Below are positions 53,084-62,236 of a stretch of 64,000 nt of DNA, in pieces. The translations under genes and the position numbers were made by a program. Source of the DNA: Pseudomonas protegens CHA0 (lineage in GTDB: Bacteria; Pseudomonadota; Gammaproteobacteria; Pseudomonadales; Pseudomonadaceae); the NCBI RefSeq assembly GCF_000397205.1, contig NC_021237.1, positions 249,001 through 313,000 on the forward strand, in the 5' to 3' direction. The notes beneath the pieces were generated by a model that saw nothing but the letters and a program-made list of their open reading frames with translations, had not been told where the DNA came from and did no database searches. Every line of letters starts with the position of its first letter. The stretch's first letter is position 1.

Positions 53084-54121
53084 ATGACTTACATAGCTGC
53101 TGAAAACCGCTACGACTCCATCCCCTATCGCCGTGTCGGCCGCAGTGGCCTGGTACTGCCGGCGCTGTCCCTGGGGCTGTGGCACAACTTTGGCGACAGC
53201 ACGCCGATCGACACCCAGCGTGCCCTGCTGCGCACCGCCTTCGACCTGGGGATCAACCACTTCGACCTGGCCAACAACTACGGCCCGCCCTACGGCAGCG
53301 CCGAAATCAACTTCGGCCGCCTGCTGCGTGAAGACTTCAAGTCCTATCGCGATGAATTGATCATCTCCAGCAAGGCCGGTTGGGACATGTGGCCCGGGCC
53401 TTACGGCCAGGGCGGCGGTTCGCGCAAGTACGTGCTGGCCAGCCTCGACCAGAGCCTGCAGCGCCTGGGCCTGGACTATGTGGATATCTTCTATTCCCAC
53501 CGCTTCGACCCGGATACGCCGCTGGAGGAAACCGCCAGCGCCCTGGCCACCGCCGTGCAGCAGGGCAAGGCGCTGTATATCGGTATTTCTTCCTATTCGG
53601 GGGCCAAGACCCGGGAAATCGCCGCGTTGCTCAAGGAGTGGAAGGTGCCGCTGCTGATCCATCAACCGGCCTACAACATGCTCAACCGCTGGGTCGAGAA
53701 GGACCTGCTGGACACCACCGAGGAACTCGGCGCCGGGGTCATCGCCTTTACGCCGCTGGCCCAGGGCCTGCTTACCGACAAGTACCTCAATGGCATTCCC
53801 GAGGATGCGCGGGTCAATCGTCCTGGGGGCGGCTCGTTGCAGGCTTCGCACTTGTCGGAGGCCAATATCGCCCATGTCCGCGCGCTCAACGAGATCGCCA
53901 AGAACCGCGGCCAGAGCCTGGCGCAACTGGCCCTGGCCTGGACCCTGCGCGACCCGCGGGTGACCTCGGCGCTGATCGGTGCCAGCCGGCCGGAGCAGAT
54001 CATCGAGAACGTCGGGGCGTTGCAGAACCTGAGCTTCAGTGTCGAGGAACTGGCGGAAATCGATCATTTCGCCAAAGAAGGGCGCATCAACCTGTGGGAA
54101 AAACCTTCGACGGCAGAGTGA
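53084..54121 (+). CDS. Aldo/keto reductase, YghZ/MgrA type
   Basis: 345 aa AKR. Tetrad residues are visible: Asp and Tyr in FDLANNYGPPYGSAE (about residues 61-75), Lys in IISSKAGWDMWPG and His in FYSHRFDPDTPLEET. The YGPPYGSAE motif and length match E. coli YghZ (L-glyceraldehyde 3-phosphate reductase) and Kv-beta-like AKRs using NADPH. Third gene of the receptor/monooxygenase/AKR group, perhaps reducing an aldehyde released by the monooxygenase. A terminator follows. Confidence 0.9.
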   Translation: MTYIAAENRYDSIPYRRVGRSGLVLPALSLGLWHNFGDSTPIDTQRALLRTAFDLGINHFDLANNYGPPYGSAEINFGRLLREDFKSYRDELIISSKAGWDMWPGPYGQGGGSRKYVLASLDQSLQRLGLDYVDIFYSHRFDPDTPLEETASALATAVQQGKALYIGISSYSGAKTREIAALLKEWKVPLLIHQPAYNMLNRWVEKDLLDTTEELGAGVIAFTPLAQGLLTDKYLNGIPEDARVNRPGGGSLQASHLSEANIAHVRALNEIAKNRGQSLAQLALAWTLRDPRVTSALIGASRPEQIIENVGALQNLSFSVEELAEIDHFAKEGRINLWEKPSTAE

Positions 54122-54146
54122 GGTAAGTCTGCCCCTGCACCGATAA

Positions 54147-54182
54147 AACAGCCCCCGGCAGAGCGATCTGCCGGGGGCTGTT
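54147..54182. terminator. Strong bidirectional-type terminator hairpin
   Basis: AACAGCCCCCGGCAG (54147-54161) pairs perfectly with CTGCCGGGGGCTGTT (54168-54182) around AGCGAT, with A-rich and T-containing flanks. It lies between the convergent AKR and EmrA-type genes. Confidence 0.88.
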
Positions 54183-54216
54183 GGCTTTGCCGCCTGGAGC
54201 GGGGCGGCAGGCGTCG

Positions 54217-55404
54217 TTACCTGGTCGTGCTGCTGACTTTCAAGGAGGACGGATTGCCGGCCACAGTGCGGTCCTGGGGATCATCGAGGTCGACCTTGGC
54301 GGTCACCGACAGGCCCGGCCGCAGGCGTTCGAGGCCGGACTGGTTGGCGTCGAAGCGAATGCGCACCGGCACCCGCTGGACGATCTTGGTGAAGTTGCCG
54401 GTGCCCGGTTCGAAGGGCAGCAGGGCAAAGGTCGAGCCTGAACCCGGAGCCAGGCTTTCCACGGTGCCGGTGATGCTGACGCCTGGCAGGGCATCGATCT
54501 TGATCTGCGTCGATTGCCCCGGGTACATGTGCTGGGTCTGGGTCTCCTTGAAGTTGGCCAGTACATAGAGGTCATGCAGCGGCACCAGGGTCAGCAGGCG
54601 CGAACCCGGTTGCACGTAATCGCCAACCTGGATCTGCCGATTGCCGACGGTGCCGTCCATCGGTGCATAGATGGTGGTGTGGCGCAGGTCCTGCTGGGCC
54701 AGTTCCAGCCGCGCCTTGGCGGTTACCACCTTGGCCTTGGCCATCTGCAATTGCGCTTGCAGGCGTTGCCGTTGCGCGGTGGTGACCGCAAGGTCGTTCT
54801 CCGCCACTTGCAACATGGCCTGGGCGTAGGCCAGGCCTTGTTCGGCGGAGATGGCCTGGGTGCTGTATTTCTCCACCTCGTTGCGCGCCACGGCGCCGGT
54901 GGTGACCAGGGTATCGAAGCGATTGCGCTCCGCACCGGCACGCTTGGATTCGGCCTGGTTGGTGCGGATCGAGGTGCGCGCCGCCTGCACGCGGGCACTG
55001 GCCAGGCGCTGCTCGGCGTCCTGGATGGTCAGCGCGGCCTCGGCCAGGGCGACCTGGGCCTGGTTGTCCGCCAGATCGCCTTCGGCCAGGGATACCCGGC
55101 TGTCGAACTCTTCGCTGTTGATGCGCACCAGGGGCTGCCCGGCGGTGACGTTCTGGTGATCCTTGACCAGCACCTCTGTCACCAGGCCATGGACCCGCGG
55201 CGCGACGGAGGTCGCATCGGCGGCGATGTAGGCATCGTCCGTGGCCTGCGTCGACGGCGCCATCAGCACCCAGCCAACCCCGACTGCTACCAATGTCAGG
55301 GCGATAGCGCCGGCGATCAGCGGGCGCTTGGAACGCTTGCGCGGCTTCTCGGACTCTTGGGCGGCTTGCAGGATGGCGTTCTGAGTCTGGGTGCTCTGCT
55401 CCAT
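54217..55404 (-). CDS. EmrA/HlyD-type efflux adaptor
   Basis: 395 aa. An N-terminal membrane helix (about 28-49, LIAGAIALTLVAVGVGWVLM) is followed by STQATDDAYIAADATSVAPRV, the EmrA hallmark, a long coiled coil (about 100-230) and a second lipoyl half (YAPMDGTVGNRQIQVGDYVQ). GGAG precedes ATG 55404. It pairs with the DHA2 pump encoded divergently at 55482, an unusual head-to-head layout for these partners. Next to the polyyne-type genes, it is a candidate exporter component of that metabolite. Confidence 0.9.
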   Translation of the reverse strand: MEQSTQTQNAILQAAQESEKPRKRSKRPLIAGAIALTLVAVGVGWVLMAPSTQATDDAYIAADATSVAPRVHGLVTEVLVKDHQNVTAGQPLVRINSEEFDSRVSLAEGDLADNQAQVALAEAALTIQDAEQRLASARVQAARTSIRTNQAESKRAGAERNRFDTLVTTGAVARNEVEKYSTQAISAEQGLAYAQAMLQVAENDLAVTTAQRQRLQAQLQMAKAKVVTAKARLELAQQDLRHTTIYAPMDGTVGNRQIQVGDYVQPGSRLLTLVPLHDLYVLANFKETQTQHMYPGQSTQIKIDALPGVSITGTVESLAPGSGSTFALLPFEPGTGNFTKIVQRVPVRIRFDANQSGLERLRPGLSVTAKVDLDDPQDRTVAGNPSSLKVSSTTR

Positions 55405-55427
55405 GTTGAAGCTCCATGCTGTTTTGA

Positions 55428-55441
55428 ATTACGATCATAAT
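55428..55441. promoter_or_regulatory. Dyad-symmetric site between divergent efflux genes
   Basis: ATTACGATCATAAT is symmetric at 12 of 14 positions around GATC and sits in the 77-base gap between the adaptor and pump genes. A repressor or activator site here would co-regulate both, for example by the AraC-type protein at 57092. Confidence 0.4.
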
Positions 55442-55481
55442 ATTCACATGTCGGTCGCAATACTACAGGGAAGTACCTACC

Positions 55482-57077
55482 GTGACGACAAGCGCAACTG
55501 ACCTCTCCGAAGCGGGTGCCCAGCCCGGCCAACAGTCCACCAAGCGCAAGTTTCTGGTCTTCACGATCATGGCTTTCGGCATGTTCATGGCGCTGATCGA
55601 CATCCAGATCGTGGCGGCCTCGCTCAACGACGTGCAGGCCGGGCTCAGTGCCGGCCCTGATGAAGTGAGCTGGGTGCAGACCGCCTATCTGATTGCCGAA
55701 CTGATCATGATTCCCTTCTCGGCGTTTCTTGCCCAGGCGATTTCCACCCGCTGGCTGTTCGCTGCCAGCGCGGCGTTCTTTACCCTGTTCAGCGTGGGTT
55801 GCGGGATGGCCTGGAACATCGAGTCGATGATCGTGCTGCGGGCCCTGCAAGGCTTTGCCGGCGGGGCGATGGTGCCCACGGTATTCGCTGTGGGGTTCGT
55901 ATTGTTCGAAGGCAAGCAGCGGGCGATGGTCCCGGCAATCCTTGGCATGACCGCGGTGCTGGCACCGACCCTGGGCCCCACGGTGGGCGGCCTGGTGACC
56001 TTCTACCTGGACTGGCGCTGGATCTTCTTCATCAACGTGCTGCCGGGGCTGGTGATCTGCATCGGCGCGGCGTTGCTGATCGATGTGGATCGCCCGGACC
56101 TGTCCATGCTGCGGCGTATCGACTGGCTGCATTTCGTCGCCATGGCGCTGGCCCTGGGGTGTTTTGAATACGTGCTGGAGGAGGGACCGCGCAAGGACTG
56201 GTTCAGCGATACCGGGATCATCATCGCGGCCTGGGTGTCCCTTGTGTCCTTTGGTTTGTTCATCGAGCGCTCGTTGTATTCGAACAACCCGATCGTGTCC
56301 CTGGTGCCGTTTCGCGACCGTACCTTTTCCATTGCCTGCCTGCTGAACCTGGTGATCGGTTTTGGCCTTTATTCGTCGACCTACCTGGTGCCGGTGTTTC
56401 TTGGCCGGGTGCGTGGCTTCGATAGCCTGGAAATCGGCACCACGGTTTTTGTCGTGGGCATCGGGCAGTTGGTCAGTACGATTATTGCTGCCCGGGCCTC
56501 GGAAAAAGTTGATCGGCGCCTGATCATCTCGGTGGGTTTCCTCGGCCTGGCGCTGAGCCTGTGGCTGACTTCCCGGGTCACCTCCAACTGGGGATTCGAT
56601 GAGTTGCTGGTGCCGCAGGTGGCGCGTGGGCTGTTCCTGATGCTGTGCATCGTGCCGAGCGTGAACATGGCCTTGAGTTCGTTCCAGGGGGTTGAACTGC
56701 GCCAGGCCTCCGGGCTGTTCAACCTGATGCGCAACCTGGGCGGCGCCATTGGTATTGCTACGGTCAACACCTGGCTGCAGGACGATGCCCGGACTCAGGT
56801 CCTGCGCCTGTCCGAGTCGCTGGGGAGCAAGGCTGTCGCCGCCCAGGAACTCATGGGCCAACTGGCGCTGAAGATTGCCGCCGATACACCGGATGCCAGC
56901 CACGCTTTCCTGATGGCTCAGGGCATTCTCGGCCGCCTGGTGGGGCGTGAAGCGCTGACCCTGGCCTTTGGCGATGTGTTCCGCCTGATGGCGATGATGT
57001 TCGTGGTGGCGTTGTTGCTGGTGCCGTTGTGCAAGGTGCCCCCGGCCGCGCCAGGCGCAGCCGAGGAGGAGAAGTGA
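55482..57077 (+). CDS. DHA2-family MFS exporter (EmrB-like)
   Basis: 531 aa, 14 predicted membrane helices. The first helix MAFGMFMALIDIQIVAASLNDV has the DHA2 motif D1 (conserved Asp), and WVQTAYLIAEL and FAGGAMVPTVFAVGF (motif C region) follow. GTG 55482 with AGGGAA before it. With the adaptor at 54217 and an unlinked outer-membrane factor it would make a tripartite pump. Placed beside the polyyne-type cluster, it likely exports or protects against the product. Confidence 0.9.
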   Translation: MTTSATDLSEAGAQPGQQSTKRKFLVFTIMAFGMFMALIDIQIVAASLNDVQAGLSAGPDEVSWVQTAYLIAELIMIPFSAFLAQAISTRWLFAASAAFFTLFSVGCGMAWNIESMIVLRALQGFAGGAMVPTVFAVGFVLFEGKQRAMVPAILGMTAVLAPTLGPTVGGLVTFYLDWRWIFFINVLPGLVICIGAALLIDVDRPDLSMLRRIDWLHFVAMALALGCFEYVLEEGPRKDWFSDTGIIIAAWVSLVSFGLFIERSLYSNNPIVSLVPFRDRTFSIACLLNLVIGFGLYSSTYLVPVFLGRVRGFDSLEIGTTVFVVGIGQLVSTIIAARASEKVDRRLIISVGFLGLALSLWLTSRVTSNWGFDELLVPQVARGLFLMLCIVPSVNMALSSFQGVELRQASGLFNLMRNLGGAIGIATVNTWLQDDARTQVLRLSESLGSKAVAAQELMGQLALKIAADTPDASHAFLMAQGILGRLVGREALTLAFGDVFRLMAMMFVVALLLVPLCKVPPAAPGAAEEEK

Positions 57078-57091
57078 TAAGCAGCCGGGGC

Positions 57092-58138
57092 CTAGATGAT
57101 CGGCGGCCCGGAGCGGGTCTTGCGCAACTGGCTGGGGGTGCAGCCCATGTTTTTCCACATCAGGCGGCGTAGAGCGGTGGAATCGGCATAGCCCACTTTG
57201 AAAGCAACTTCTTCAATGCTCATATTGGTGGTTTCCAATAAGCTTTGAACATGTTGCAGGCGAACTTTCTGAATGAAGGCCATGGGCGGCTTTCCCGTGG
57301 CGCTACGAATTCTGCGGGATAAGGTCTTCTCGGTTATACGCAAATGTTCGGCAATGGTGCTCAGTGGTGGAACGTTGGGCAGGCAATCCTCGATGAACTT
57401 CTCCATTAACAAAACTTCACGGTTTTCCGTTTGCAAGTTGGACAAGGCCATGTAGTGATATTGCGCCGGTCGACCATCTATCAACAGATAACGCATGGTC
57501 AATTCAGCAATCTGATTGCCCATCTTATTACGCAATATGTAGAGCATTAGATCCATTTGCGACATGCCTGCGCCTGCTGTAATCATATTTCCGTCATGAA
57601 TAAGCATGCGTTTTGTGTCGAGTATCGCTTCGGGATAACGCTCTTTGAAAGTTTCATACAGTTGCCAATGAGTGGTGACCGTATGCCCCTCCAGAACCCC
57701 CGCCTCACCCAGGACGAAAACTGCTGAACAGGACGCCGCCGTCTGCTGCCCGCGGCGGTGATGGTCATGCACCAGCTGGCTGAGCTTGCGGATATCGGCG
57801 TGCCCGAGCCGGGTGATCAGTTCGCTGGACAGGCTGAGCCCAGGCAGCCTTTTTTCCCGGCGACAGCCAAAGAAATCCAGCTCCTGGGTGTTCTCCAGCC
57901 CCAGTCCAGGGATCACCAGCATGCTGCCTTCGATGGCCTGGACCTTGTCCAGTGGCTGGGCATCCAGGCGCATGCCGTTGCGCATGCGAACCGATTCGCT
58001 GCTGCCGATAATCTTCCAGGTGATGGTTGGCCGGCCCATGACTTCGGCGACCTGGTTAGCTGTTCGCAGCACATCCAGGGTGATCGCGACACTCGATCCC
58101 ATGGCACCTTCCAGCGCAATAAGCGTGAGCACATCCAT
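57092..58138 (-). CDS. GlxA-type AraC-family transcriptional regulator
   Basis: About 348 aa: N-terminal DJ-1/PfpI-like domain (LTLIALEGAMGSSVAITLDVL; Cys in TAASCSAVFVLGEAG, about residue 137) and C-terminal AraC HTH pair (LSTIAEHLRITEKTLSRRIR and SIEEVAFKVGYADSTALRRL). Start at 58138 is favoured by GGGAG spacing, but ATG 58144 or 58165 are possible. The C-terminal half is markedly AT-richer than its flanks. Convergent with the pump and divergent from the acyl-AMP ligase, it is the probable pathway regulator. Confidence 0.88.
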   Translation of the reverse strand: MDVLTLIALEGAMGSSVAITLDVLRTANQVAEVMGRPTITWKIIGSSESVRMRNGMRLDAQPLDKVQAIEGSMLVIPGLGLENTQELDFFGCRREKRLPGLSLSSELITRLGHADIRKLSQLVHDHHRRGQQTAASCSAVFVLGEAGVLEGHTVTTHWQLYETFKERYPEAILDTKRMLIHDGNMITAGAGMSQMDLMLYILRNKMGNQIAELTMRYLLIDGRPAQYHYMALSNLQTENREVLLMEKFIEDCLPNVPPLSTIAEHLRITEKTLSRRIRSATGKPPMAFIQKVRLQHVQSLLETTNMSIEEVAFKVGYADSTALRRLMWKNMGCTPSQLRKTRSGPPII

Positions 58139-58428
58139 GTCCATTTTCTCCCTGTAAGTGTCCATTTGTGCATTAGCAAAATATACAAGCTGGTGGCAGA
58201 CTTCTCAACGCATCCAGATTTCACTTTCCTGCCCACGCTATTCCCTGTGGGACATAAAAAAATATGCATTCATCAAGTGAATGCGTTGCTCTGTCAATAA
58301 AATGACATCTTTGTCTACTGCCTAGTAAGAGCTCCCCTTCTTAGGGGCGTTTGTTCGGTTCCTTAGTGCTGAAAATAATAAACGACCTTTAGGTCAATAT
58401 ATGGCTCTCCATTTAAAAAGGATTTTGA
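58139..58428 (+). promoter_or_regulatory. AT-rich divergent promoter region of the polyyne-type cluster
   Basis: 290 bases, much more AT-rich than the window. It holds the palindrome GACCTTTAGGTC (58384-58395) about 35 bases before the ligase start, AATAATAAACGACC just before it, and AAAAAGGATTTTGAATG as ribosome site. AAGGAT in the ribosome site fits the ANGGAN consensus of RsmA/RsmE, the post-transcriptional repressors of secondary metabolism in these bacteria. No gene is seen here. Confidence 0.55.
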
Positions 58429-60291
58429 ATGAACTACGCCGTGCCTCGTGATTATCTTAATGATGTCAATCCAGCCATCTCAGCGCATGTAGCAGTTGAT
58501 GATCTGCCGTTGGCTGAAGTCCCGGGCATCGAATGTTTAAGTTCGGTTACCGAAGTACTGGCCTATCGCGCATGGCGGCAACCCGATGCCATTGCCTTCA
58601 TCCATCTGCTCGATGGCGAGCGGGAGGAGGCGTCGATCAGCTACGCCGAACTGTGGAAGCGTAGTCAACGATTGGCCGCCGCGCTGCAGATCTTCGAGCC
58701 CCGTGAAAAACGGGTGCTGATGCTGTTCGAGACCGGTATCGACTACATCGTTTCACTGTTCGGCCTGCTGCTGGCCGGTGCCGTGGCGATCCCGGCCTTT
58801 CCCCCAGTGGGGACCCGGGGGCTGGAGCGGCTGGCACTGATCTGCGCTGATGCCCATCCGCAACTGGTGCTCACCAGCTCGCGCTTCATGCGGTCCCAGG
58901 AGCGGGTCAACGCTCTGCTCCAGGGTGATTTGCCCGCGCCCCAGTGGGTTGACCCGGAGCAGTTGGCCGAGGCGGATTCATCCTGGCGCGGGCAGGCGCT
59001 CGCCCACGGCCAACTGGCCCTGCTGCAATACACCTCGGGCTCCACCTCGGCGCCCAAGGGCGTGATGCTGACCCACGACAACCTCTACAGTAATTGCCGC
59101 AGTGCCAGCCAGTGGATGGGCCCGGCCAGGAATCGCGTGGGTTGCAGCTGGCTGCCGCCCTATCACGACATGGGCCTGATGGGCGGAATCCTGCAGCCGA
59201 TCTTCGATGCCTTCCCTACCGTGCTCATCAGCCCCGGGCACTTTGTCCAGCGGCCGCTGCGCTGGCTGGATGCGGTGTCCAGGTACGGCGCCGACGTCAC
59301 CATCGCGCCCAACTTCGCCTTCGACCTGTGTGTCGAAAACATCACCGACGAGGAACTGGCAGAGCTCGACCTGAGCAAGCTCAAGGCTATCTATTGCGGG
59401 GCCGAGCCGGTGCGCCAGAGCACCCTGGCGCGCTTCTCCGAACGTTTTGCCGCCGCCGGCTTCAACCCGGCGGCCCTGGGCCCCTGCTACGGGTTGGCCG
59501 AGGCCACCGTACTGGTCTCGGGCAAGCGCCACGATGAGCCGGCGTTCAATACCCAGGTGGATCGGGACCAACTCGCCAGTGGCACCCTGGCCATTGTCGA
59601 TGCCGAGGATGCCCGGGCCCTGCCGCTGGTCAGTAGCGGCAGGGTCGCCCCGGGCCTGCGTGTGGCGATTGTCGACCCTGTCAGCCTGCAACCGGTGGCG
59701 GACGGCCAGATCGGCGAGATCTGGGTCCAGGGCGACAACGTGGGCGCCGGCTACTGGGGCAAGGAAGCGCTGAGCCAGCAGGTGTTTCGCGCCAGCCTGC
59801 CGGGCATCCATGGGCGTTTCATGCGCACCGGCGATCTTGGCGCGCTGCACCGCGATGAGCTGTTCGTCACCGGGCGCCTCAAGGACCTGATCATCATTGC
59901 CGGGCGCAACCTGTATCCCCAGGACCTGGAGCTGGCGGTGGAAAGCGCCGACCCGCGCATCCGCAGCAACGGCTGCGTGGCGGTGGGCATCGATAACGGT
60001 CAGCAGGAACAACTGGCGATCGTGGCCGAGGTCAAGCGCAGCGAGAAACTCGATGAAGCCCAGCAGGAACAGCTGCGCCAGGTGATCACCAGTGCGCTGG
60101 TCAGCCAGTTCGGCGTGGCCCCGGCACGCATCCACCTGGCGCCCATGGGCGGCATTCCACTGACCACCAGTGGCAAGGTCCAGCGCCAGGCCACCCGCAA
60201 GGCCCTGCTCAACGACACGCTGGCGCGCTATGGCGCCAGTCGCGCGGCTGCGGCACCTACCCTTAAAACTGCAACGGATGCCCTGTCATGA
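58429..60291 (+). CDS. Fatty acyl-AMP ligase (polyyne-type cluster loading enzyme)
   Basis: 620 aa adenylate-forming enzyme. P-loop YTSGSTSAPKG (201-211), YGLAEATVLVSG (A5) and FMRTGDLGALHRDELFVTGR (A7-A8) with the A10 Lys in TTSGKVQRQATRK. The adenylation fold has the FAAL-type insertion after A7 rather than a CoA-ligase layout. It activates a fatty acid as acyl-AMP and passes it to the acyl carrier protein encoded at 62237. First gene of an operon matching the order in the P. protegens protegencin/protegenin (pgn), caryoynencin and cepacin clusters. Confidence 0.9.
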   Translation: MNYAVPRDYLNDVNPAISAHVAVDDLPLAEVPGIECLSSVTEVLAYRAWRQPDAIAFIHLLDGEREEASISYAELWKRSQRLAAALQIFEPREKRVLMLFETGIDYIVSLFGLLLAGAVAIPAFPPVGTRGLERLALICADAHPQLVLTSSRFMRSQERVNALLQGDLPAPQWVDPEQLAEADSSWRGQALAHGQLALLQYTSGSTSAPKGVMLTHDNLYSNCRSASQWMGPARNRVGCSWLPPYHDMGLMGGILQPIFDAFPTVLISPGHFVQRPLRWLDAVSRYGADVTIAPNFAFDLCVENITDEELAELDLSKLKAIYCGAEPVRQSTLARFSERFAAAGFNPAALGPCYGLAEATVLVSGKRHDEPAFNTQVDRDQLASGTLAIVDAEDARALPLVSSGRVAPGLRVAIVDPVSLQPVADGQIGEIWVQGDNVGAGYWGKEALSQQVFRASLPGIHGRFMRTGDLGALHRDELFVTGRLKDLIIIAGRNLYPQDLELAVESADPRIRSNGCVAVGIDNGQQEQLAIVAEVKRSEKLDEAQQEQLRQVITSALVSQFGVAPARIHLAPMGGIPLTTSGKVQRQATRKALLNDTLARYGASRAAAAPTLKTATDALS

Positions 60292-61196
60292 CGGCCATGA
60301 ATCCTCATATCGACCGCACCGGCCAGCGCGAGCGGCAATTGGCCTGGCTGACGGTCGCAACTCCGGCAGTGGGCACCGTGGTGGCCCTGGTGCTGGCCTG
60401 GCATCAGGGCATCGGCTGGCTGGAAATCGGCGCGCTGGCCAGCATGTACCTGTTGACCGCCCTGGGAGTGGAAGTGGGCATGCACCGGTTCTTTTCCCAC
60501 CATGCGTTCAAGGCCGGCCCGGTGATCACCGCATTCTTCGGCATCGCCGGTTCGATGGCGGCGCAGGGCCCGATCCTGTTCTGGGCGGCGACCCATCGCC
60601 AGCACCACGCCTTCACCGACAAGGAAGGCGACCCGCATTCGCCGCGTCCGCTCAAGGCGGGTTTTATCGGCAATATCCAGGGCTGGTGGCACGCTCACCT
60701 GGGCTGGCTGTTCAGCCTGCGCAAGCAGAACTGGAGCCAGTTCGTGCCGGACCTGCTGCGCGATCGACTGATCATGCAGATCAACCAGCGCTACTACCTG
60801 TGGATCATCCTCGGCCTGCTGCTGCCCAGCCTGGCATGCGGGCTGATAACCCGCAGCTGGGAGGGCGCGCTCAGCGGCCTGCTGTGGGGCGGCTTCGTGC
60901 GGATCTTCCTGGTGGACCACGCCACCTGGTGCATCAACTCCTTTGCCCACCGGGTTGGCGGCCGCGACCACAAGACCCGGGATACCAGCCGCAACGTGTT
61001 CTGGCTGGCGATTCCGACGGTAGGGGGCGGTTGGCACAACAACCACCATGCCTTCCCGGCGCTGGCCCATGCCGGCCTGAAACCCTGGCAGTTGGATATT
61101 GGCGGCCTGTTCATCGAGCTGCTCGCCCTCTGCGGCCTGGCCTGGGATGTCAAACGGCCCGGCCCGACCGTGGCTGCAGAACCTTCAGAAAGCTGA
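60288..61196 (+). CDS. Fatty acid desaturase/acetylenase 1
   Basis: 302 aa membrane di-iron enzyme of the delta-9-desaturase class. Histidine boxes HRFFSHH (66-72), HRQHH (103-107) and HNNHH (about 247-251), with four membrane helices around them. It starts in an ATGA overlap with the ligase gene. Polyyne clusters use several such desaturases to turn double into triple bonds on ACP-bound chains. Which bond this one makes cannot be told from sequence. Confidence 0.92.
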   Translation: MTAMNPHIDRTGQRERQLAWLTVATPAVGTVVALVLAWHQGIGWLEIGALASMYLLTALGVEVGMHRFFSHHAFKAGPVITAFFGIAGSMAAQGPILFWAATHRQHHAFTDKEGDPHSPRPLKAGFIGNIQGWWHAHLGWLFSLRKQNWSQFVPDLLRDRLIMQINQRYYLWIILGLLLPSLACGLITRSWEGALSGLLWGGFVRIFLVDHATWCINSFAHRVGGRDHKTRDTSRNVFWLAIPTVGGGWHNNHHAFPALAHAGLKPWQLDIGGLFIELLALCGLAWDVKRPGPTVAAEPSES

Positions 61197-61227
61197 TTGC
61201 CGGTCCCTACCTCACAGGAAGCAATTC

Positions 61228-62184
61228 ATGGACGAGATACTCACCAACACAGCGACACCAGAGGTCGGCGGGGTTGCCCAGCTGAGCCCGAGTGCGGCCA
61301 GGACCAAGGCGCGGATCGCGCTGGCAGTCATGCTGGTGCCCCTGTTCGGGACCTTCGAGGCAATCCGACTATGGTTCACCGGCCAGGTCCATGCCCTGGA
61401 TTTCATCCTCTTCGCGGTGTTCTACGCGGTGCAGATGTTCGGGGTTTCCATGGGCTACCACCGTTACCTGGCCCATCGTGCGTTCAAGACCTCGCGGCTG
61501 ATGAGCAGCCTGATGCTGATCGCCGGTTGCATGGCGGCCCAGGGGCCGATCCTGTTCTGGGTCACCACCCATCGCCGGCACCACACCTACAGTGACCAGC
61601 ACGGTGACCCGCACTCCCCCAACCTCATGGGCCAGAGCCGCTGGCAACGGGCCAAGGGGCTGTGGCATGCGCACATGCCGTGGATGCTGGCCCCGGACAT
61701 GTCGAGCTGGAACTTCTTCGCCCCGGACATCCTGCGCGACCGCCGGCTGTTCTTCTACAACCAGACCTACCTGTTCTGGGTGGCCCTGGGGGTAATCCTG
61801 CCAGGGGTGATCGGCGGGCTGGTCAGCCAGAGCTGGTCCGGTGCCTGGAGCGGCCTGATCTTCGGCGGCCTGGCGCGGATCTTCGTCGCCAACCAGGCGG
61901 CCTGGTGTGTGGGCTCCATCTGCCACCGCTACGGCGCTCGCCCGTTCGTGACCCACGACCAGAGCACCAACAACTGGATCGTGGCCTTCCTCACCTTTGG
62001 CGAGGGGCTGCAAAACAATCACCACGCATTCCCTGCCTGGTACCGGCATGGCGTGCACTGGTGGGAGCCCGACCTGTCGGGCTGGACACTGGCGTTAATG
62101 GGCAAGCTGAGACTGGTCTCAGACCTGCGTTCCCCGTCCCAGGCAATGATCGACAAAGTCCGCAAGCGCCAGGCCTCGTCCTGA
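61228..62184 (+). CDS. Fatty acid desaturase/acetylenase 2
   Basis: 318 aa, same class as desaturase 1. Boxes HRYLAH (78-83), HRRHH (115-119) and QNNHH (about 263-267). ACAGGAAG precedes ATG 61228, 31 bases after desaturase 1; the N-terminus is about 12 residues longer than in desaturase 1. It shares the DPHSP and RIFVANQAAWCVGSICHRYG segments typical of acyl-desaturases. Tandem copies of this enzyme are a hallmark of bacterial polyyne clusters. Confidence 0.92.
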   Translation: MDEILTNTATPEVGGVAQLSPSAARTKARIALAVMLVPLFGTFEAIRLWFTGQVHALDFILFAVFYAVQMFGVSMGYHRYLAHRAFKTSRLMSSLMLIAGCMAAQGPILFWVTTHRRHHTYSDQHGDPHSPNLMGQSRWQRAKGLWHAHMPWMLAPDMSSWNFFAPDILRDRRLFFYNQTYLFWVALGVILPGVIGGLVSQSWSGAWSGLIFGGLARIFVANQAAWCVGSICHRYGARPFVTHDQSTNNWIVAFLTFGEGLQNNHHAFPAWYRHGVHWWEPDLSGWTLALMGKLRLVSDLRSPSQAMIDKVRKRQASS

Positions 62185-62236
62185 AACGCCCAATCGGCTG
62201 ATCGTATTAACCACCTCACTCATCAAGGAAGATCCT

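Noticed and set aside
55317..57158. Minus-strand open frame of 613 codons opposite the MFS pump
   Set aside because: His/Gln/Arg-rich translation without domains; the plus-strand gene shows 14 membrane helices and DHA2 motifs.
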